Of a stretch of DNA of 64,000 nucleotides, positions 60,120-64,000 are shown in pieces. This DNA comes from Spodoptera frugiperda (Eukaryota; Arthropoda; Insecta; Lepidoptera; Noctuidae): positions 6,262,001 to 6,326,000 of the forward strand of contig NC_064234.1 in the NCBI RefSeq assembly GCF_023101765.2, read 5' to 3'. Made by a program: the position numbers and the translations under genes. A model generated the notes under the pieces. The model was not told where the DNA came from. It did no database searches and saw only the letters and a list, made by a program, of their open reading frames with translations. The first letter of the stretch is position 1; every line of letters starts with the position of its first letter.

Positions 60120-62964
60120 ATATTTAAATTCAGTATCACAAAAATTAAACGTCTGTTTCACCACCTTCGTCATTGTAAGTACCTGATAAACTTATGTGAC
60201 AGATAGTTCATACAAATTACGCTATCCGGATATTGTGAATACTCTTACAATCTTCAATTTATTTTAGAACTAATTCGAGCATACAGACAAAGATTTTCCT
60301 CTATATTACTTATCTACATAGATTAACTATATTTTGTAACAATTGTGTAACCATTGTGAAACTCTGTTATGTACTTGGCTCAATTGTTTGTGTTCAGTAA
60401 ATGGTGGAAACTATAACTAAGTATTCTATTTATTTGAGATACCAAATTTAAATTCTTCTTCAGAACTTTGGAAGCGTAATTTAATTGTGAATTCATTAAA
60501 ATAGAAGTTAATTGTTTATTTTAAAACAGTAAATTATTACTTGGCCTTTACGAATGCAACGGTCGGCATGAAATTTAGTTTTCAATTGTCACTATAAATA
60601 TTTATTTTCATGCTGGTGGGATAGAGTTTCATGTTTTTTCTTATTTCTAATTTGGTTTATGAATTGGAATGTTTATTCACCTAATCATGTCTCAAATGCG
60701 ATATTTGTTATGTATAATGTTTATTAAACCGTTTTATGTGCATGCTGTGTTAGCTAGTAAGTACTTACTACACTCACCAAAGTATAGTTTGAAATGATAT
60801 AACAAGTGTATAAAGTGTAAATTGCTGTTGGTTAACTTTATAAATAACATGGCGTTTTAATTTAATGTATTATTATTACTTTCATAATAGATTTACTGCA
60901 GTAACTATGTCATTCCAATAATGATAAAAATATAATTTGTATTTAAATATGCTCTATAAGCTTCACTGTAATTAAGTTATTATATTCTGTTTTCCGATTT
61001 TCTGTACCAAAGTATTCAGTATGACTTACAATTTATTATGGCAACCTTAATATGAAATCATATTTTCTTTTTGTTATATAAGGCTAATCGTGCCAAAAGG
61101 CACGTTTTATATTTGTAACTATACTATTGCCTACTCTTCTGGGGAAAAGAAGCGAAGTTACAATCTGGTGTTGTATTCTCGGAACATTATATTTTTCACA
61201 CGCTGCGATTTAACAAATAGCACGCCATTTTTCACAGCCACGCCGCCCTTGGAATAAGGAATACATTTTTGTTGTATTTTTTATACGAACTTTATTTAGT
61301 TGCGTATATATAATAATAATATATTATAATAAGTTATTAATACGATTTTATTACAGTTTATTTACAATACAACCAAACATATTATCATATTATCATATTG
61401 TTATGCAAAAAGCTGTTTTTAAAACTGATCTCTACAGACTAACTATCATAAAAACGATGACTTTTATTTTGTGGCTTTCAGACATAGCCCTACTAACACA
61501 GTTAGACGCTTCATCTGAGAAAAACCTAAAACAGACTGACATTTATGCGATAATATACACATCTATATACGTGGCCTTATTTAATAATACATATCAAAGG
61601 CTATATACATCGTAATATTATGATATTTGGTATCCTTTAATCTAGAGAACTTCAAACGTAGCACGATCAACCACATGTGTATAAATATTGATGTATATGT
61701 AGATATTAACGTGTCATTCACGACGTCATTGTACGTCGGTTTCTGTTTTAGATTTAATTTATGTTTAAAATTATGTTTATTCAATGTATTTCTTTTTTCT
61801 AATTCCTACCATTTTATTGAAAAATGTAATAGTTTAGATGTTTGAAAAGTTATTGCGTTAGTCGGTTTCTATAATTTGAAAACGTTCAATTACAATGAAC
61901 CAGTTATGTTATAACTTTGTATAATATTAAACAACAGAAATTGGGTATAACCAAATAAACAGACAAACTAGGGCAAGTACACAAGCTAGGTCGATGTGTT
62001 GTTAAAGTTTTACCACAAATAAATGGCTACGCAACAATCTCGGCGTAGCACTTTCGTAGCGGTCTCGTAGCGCCAGACACTGACCATTTATTTTTTTCCG
62101 TAGCGAGCCGTACTTGACTGCAGACGTTTGTATGTATATTTTCACTTTAAAAGGCTAAAGTATTTTCTTTGAAATTGTATCTAAAAATCTACAAGTTAGG
62201 GCTTGAAAATAACGATTTCAGTCAACTTTAGCACATTACTTTCTCAGTTTATTTTATTCGTTTAGTACTAAAGTAAGATTGTCTATTACATTTTAAATGA
62301 GGCAGTTGAAATGTTTGTTTATTAAAATACTAATTAGACACAAAATTATGTATATGTCCGAAATATGTTCGTTTCATATTATTTGTAGTTTTAAATAATT
62401 GATTACCTACTTTGAATGCTCCTTGCACTCGCTGGTTACTCTGCTCTGCATCACCCAAGGTCTACTCATGTGCTTACTTAAGTGCATAAAGCTTTTTAAA
62501 CAAATAAAAGTTATGTAACATTGAACAGAAACGATTGCATAACATCTAATTAGATTGACTATGCCTCTGAAGGATACATTATCCTGCAATTTATTCACTT
62601 CAGCGCAGCTATTGGAAAAATGTTCCCGGTCTCCTACGCACCTTCAGAATGCTAATTAATTTTACTTCAGTTACCAATAATTCATTTCTACCAGCGTTTC
62701 GCTTTCTAGCAATTTCGTTTGACCTATATTTTTATAATAAATTCATTCTATAATGTTGGTGGCACGTGCCGTTTTAAAATTTCCACGCCATATTGAATTA
62801 ATAACGGCGACGGAGCTAGCAGGGAAAATATTATTATCACTGCCATCTCATGGAACGTATCAGGTTAATATAAAATTAAAAAATGCAATTCATTTGTAGT
62901 GGATCTTCGGAGAGTAAGTGCAGTATCCAGTAAACAAGCTTTCATATTTTATTTTATATTTAAA
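60120..62964. other. AT-rich non-coding stretch, no gene seen
   Basis: Frames of 60-72 codons at 61403-61845 lie on opposite strands over the same bases and have random composition. No RNA gene or repeat border recognised. Confidence 0.45.
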
Positions 62965-63151
62965 CTAGCTATTTTCACGTGATTTCACCTGCTTTACTCG
63001 GCTCCTATTGATCGAAGAGTGATGTTTTATACCCTATAGCTTTTTTCGATAAATGCACTATTCAACACAAAAATAATTATACAAATTGGACCAGTAGTTC
63101 CAAAGATTAGGGCGTTCAAACAAACAAACTCTTCAGCTTTATATATTAGTA
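62965..63151 (-). mobile_element. Short non-autonomous Helitron-like element (about 187 bp)
   Basis: On the + strand it runs from A/CTAGCTATTTTCACGTGATT to ACTCTTCAGCTTTATATATTAGTA/T. CTAG at one end and an A...T flank fit a Helitron; the other terminus reads TACTAATATATAAAG on the - strand instead of TC. Degenerate or a related family. Confidence 0.5.
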
Positions 63152-63524
63152 TTACATATTACATTAAGTATCAAGAAAAACCATGAAATCAATATTTATT
63201 AATTCGTAACTAAATCAAATAGTCAATCAAAGAGTTTGTAAATAGATTTAGGAGCCTATTTTTACCAAGTGTCCACCATATTAGCTTCGAAAGGTCACAT
63301 TCTTACCTAACCCTTTTCAGAAGTGTTTTATTTTCAATAAAAACTAAACGCTTGTGTTCTGATACGTGGGAGTACTACAATCAAATAACTGATACCAATC
63401 AATGAGGGTTTCCTAGAAAACTGGAGATACTTCAATTAGAGAACTGGTTCACTTAAATACGTAATTGTACTCATAATTACTAACAACACTCCCAAAGAAA
63501 CATTTTTCGAAACTCATTTTGGCG

Positions 63525-63695
63525 CGTTATACCTCTGTGCAATGTACACCCAGTTTTCACCATTTATGTTATATGTCCCCTGTAATAGGGGATGAGTCTA
63601 TTGCCATATACCGGACACAATTCCAGACACCGTGCTACTATTGAAGAATTTTCAAAAAAGTGCCCGATAATTCTTTGCTCGACCCGGGAGTAGAC
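63525..63695 (-). mobile_element. SINE family 2, copy f
   Basis: GCAATGTACACCCAGTTTTC, CCTGTAATAGGGGATGAGTC, GACACCGTGCTACTATTGAA and GCTCGACCCGGGA match 25976-26200 in the same orientation; truncated before the tRNA-like head. Confidence 0.75.
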
Positions 63696-64000
63696 GCTTA
63701 AATTATATTATTTACCATACAAAAAAATAAAACACATACAATACTCTTGACAAACAGCAGGCTGTTGTGTTGAATCATTTTATAAAAATAGAGTATTTGC
63801 TATGTGTAGGTACATCACAGACGACATACAAATTCTTAATGTTAGTCATGTCCGTATAATATTAGTAGCTCACCCTTATCCTCAAAGTTTGGTGATTCAG
63901 CCAGACATCTATCGTTTCTTGTCTATATTATAATTTAATTAACTCGTAAGACCCGGAACTAATTGTTTCCGTCTCGTGGAGGACTATTCGATTTTGATTA

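Noticed and set aside
61403..61845. Overlapping 67-72-codon frames on both strands
   Set aside because: AT-rich chance frames with no motifs.

Overview
This is nuclear DNA from an insect, almost certainly a moth (Lepidoptera; a noctuid-type genome is my best guess). The grounds are AT-rich intergenic sequence, short GT-AG introns, three genes with clear insect orthologues, and a repeat load of lepidopteran character: tRNA-derived SINEs, Helitrons, an R1-clade LINE, a CR1/Jockey-type LINE and several small inverted-repeat elements. It is not bacterial. There is no operon, CRISPR array or prophage.

Genes. Only three host protein genes can be supported, all between about 22.5 and 35.8 kb. (1) An inositol-trisphosphate 3-kinase on the + strand, three coding exons, 398 aa, with a TATA box and a CRE-like site upstream. 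(2) A C-terminal-motor kinesin-14 (ncd) on the - strand, 631 aa in one uninterrupted coding exon, with a probable 5'UTR intron whose acceptor abuts the ATG. (3) The 7SK snRNA methylphosphate capping enzyme (bin3/MePCE) on the + strand, five coding exons, 798 aa, with an unusual Pro/Ser/Ala/Tyr-rich tail. ncd and bin3 are divergent, with their start regions under about 1 kb apart. The three genes share no pathway that I can infer from position: one is calcium/inositol signalling, one is spindle assembly, and one is 7SK RNA stabilisation.

Left flank (1-22.5 kb). No host gene found. It holds a perfect 42-bp palindrome (369-410), three copies of dispersed lepidopteran repeats, a terminal-inverted-repeat element with a near-identical 284-bp internal tandem duplication (7.77-8.52 kb), and a structurally complete but internally deleted Helitron (10675-12850). 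It also holds an R1-type 3'-end fragment (13.7 kb), a tRNA-derived SINE, a foldback element with 67-bp arms (18.7 kb), and a local tandem duplication (18.3 kb).

Middle (24.5-27.4 kb). Nested SINE and LINE debris, including a 5'-truncated R1-clade LINE in - orientation with a poly-A tail and a 15-bp target-site duplication.

Right flank (36-64 kb). Gene-poor. It contains SINE copies, two small MITEs (39.8 and 41.3 kb), and a 0.96-kb composite of tandem word repeats with a GC-rich core (42.85-43.82 kb). It also contains a pogo/Tigger-like transposon end (51.1 kb), a 5'-truncated LINE whose 709-codon reverse-transcriptase frame is unbroken (53.6-56.1 kb), a second perfect hairpin (60.06 kb), and Helitron-end remnants. 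Exon boundaries were read by eye from splice consensus and protein continuity. Family names for repeats rest on motif recognition without database searches.
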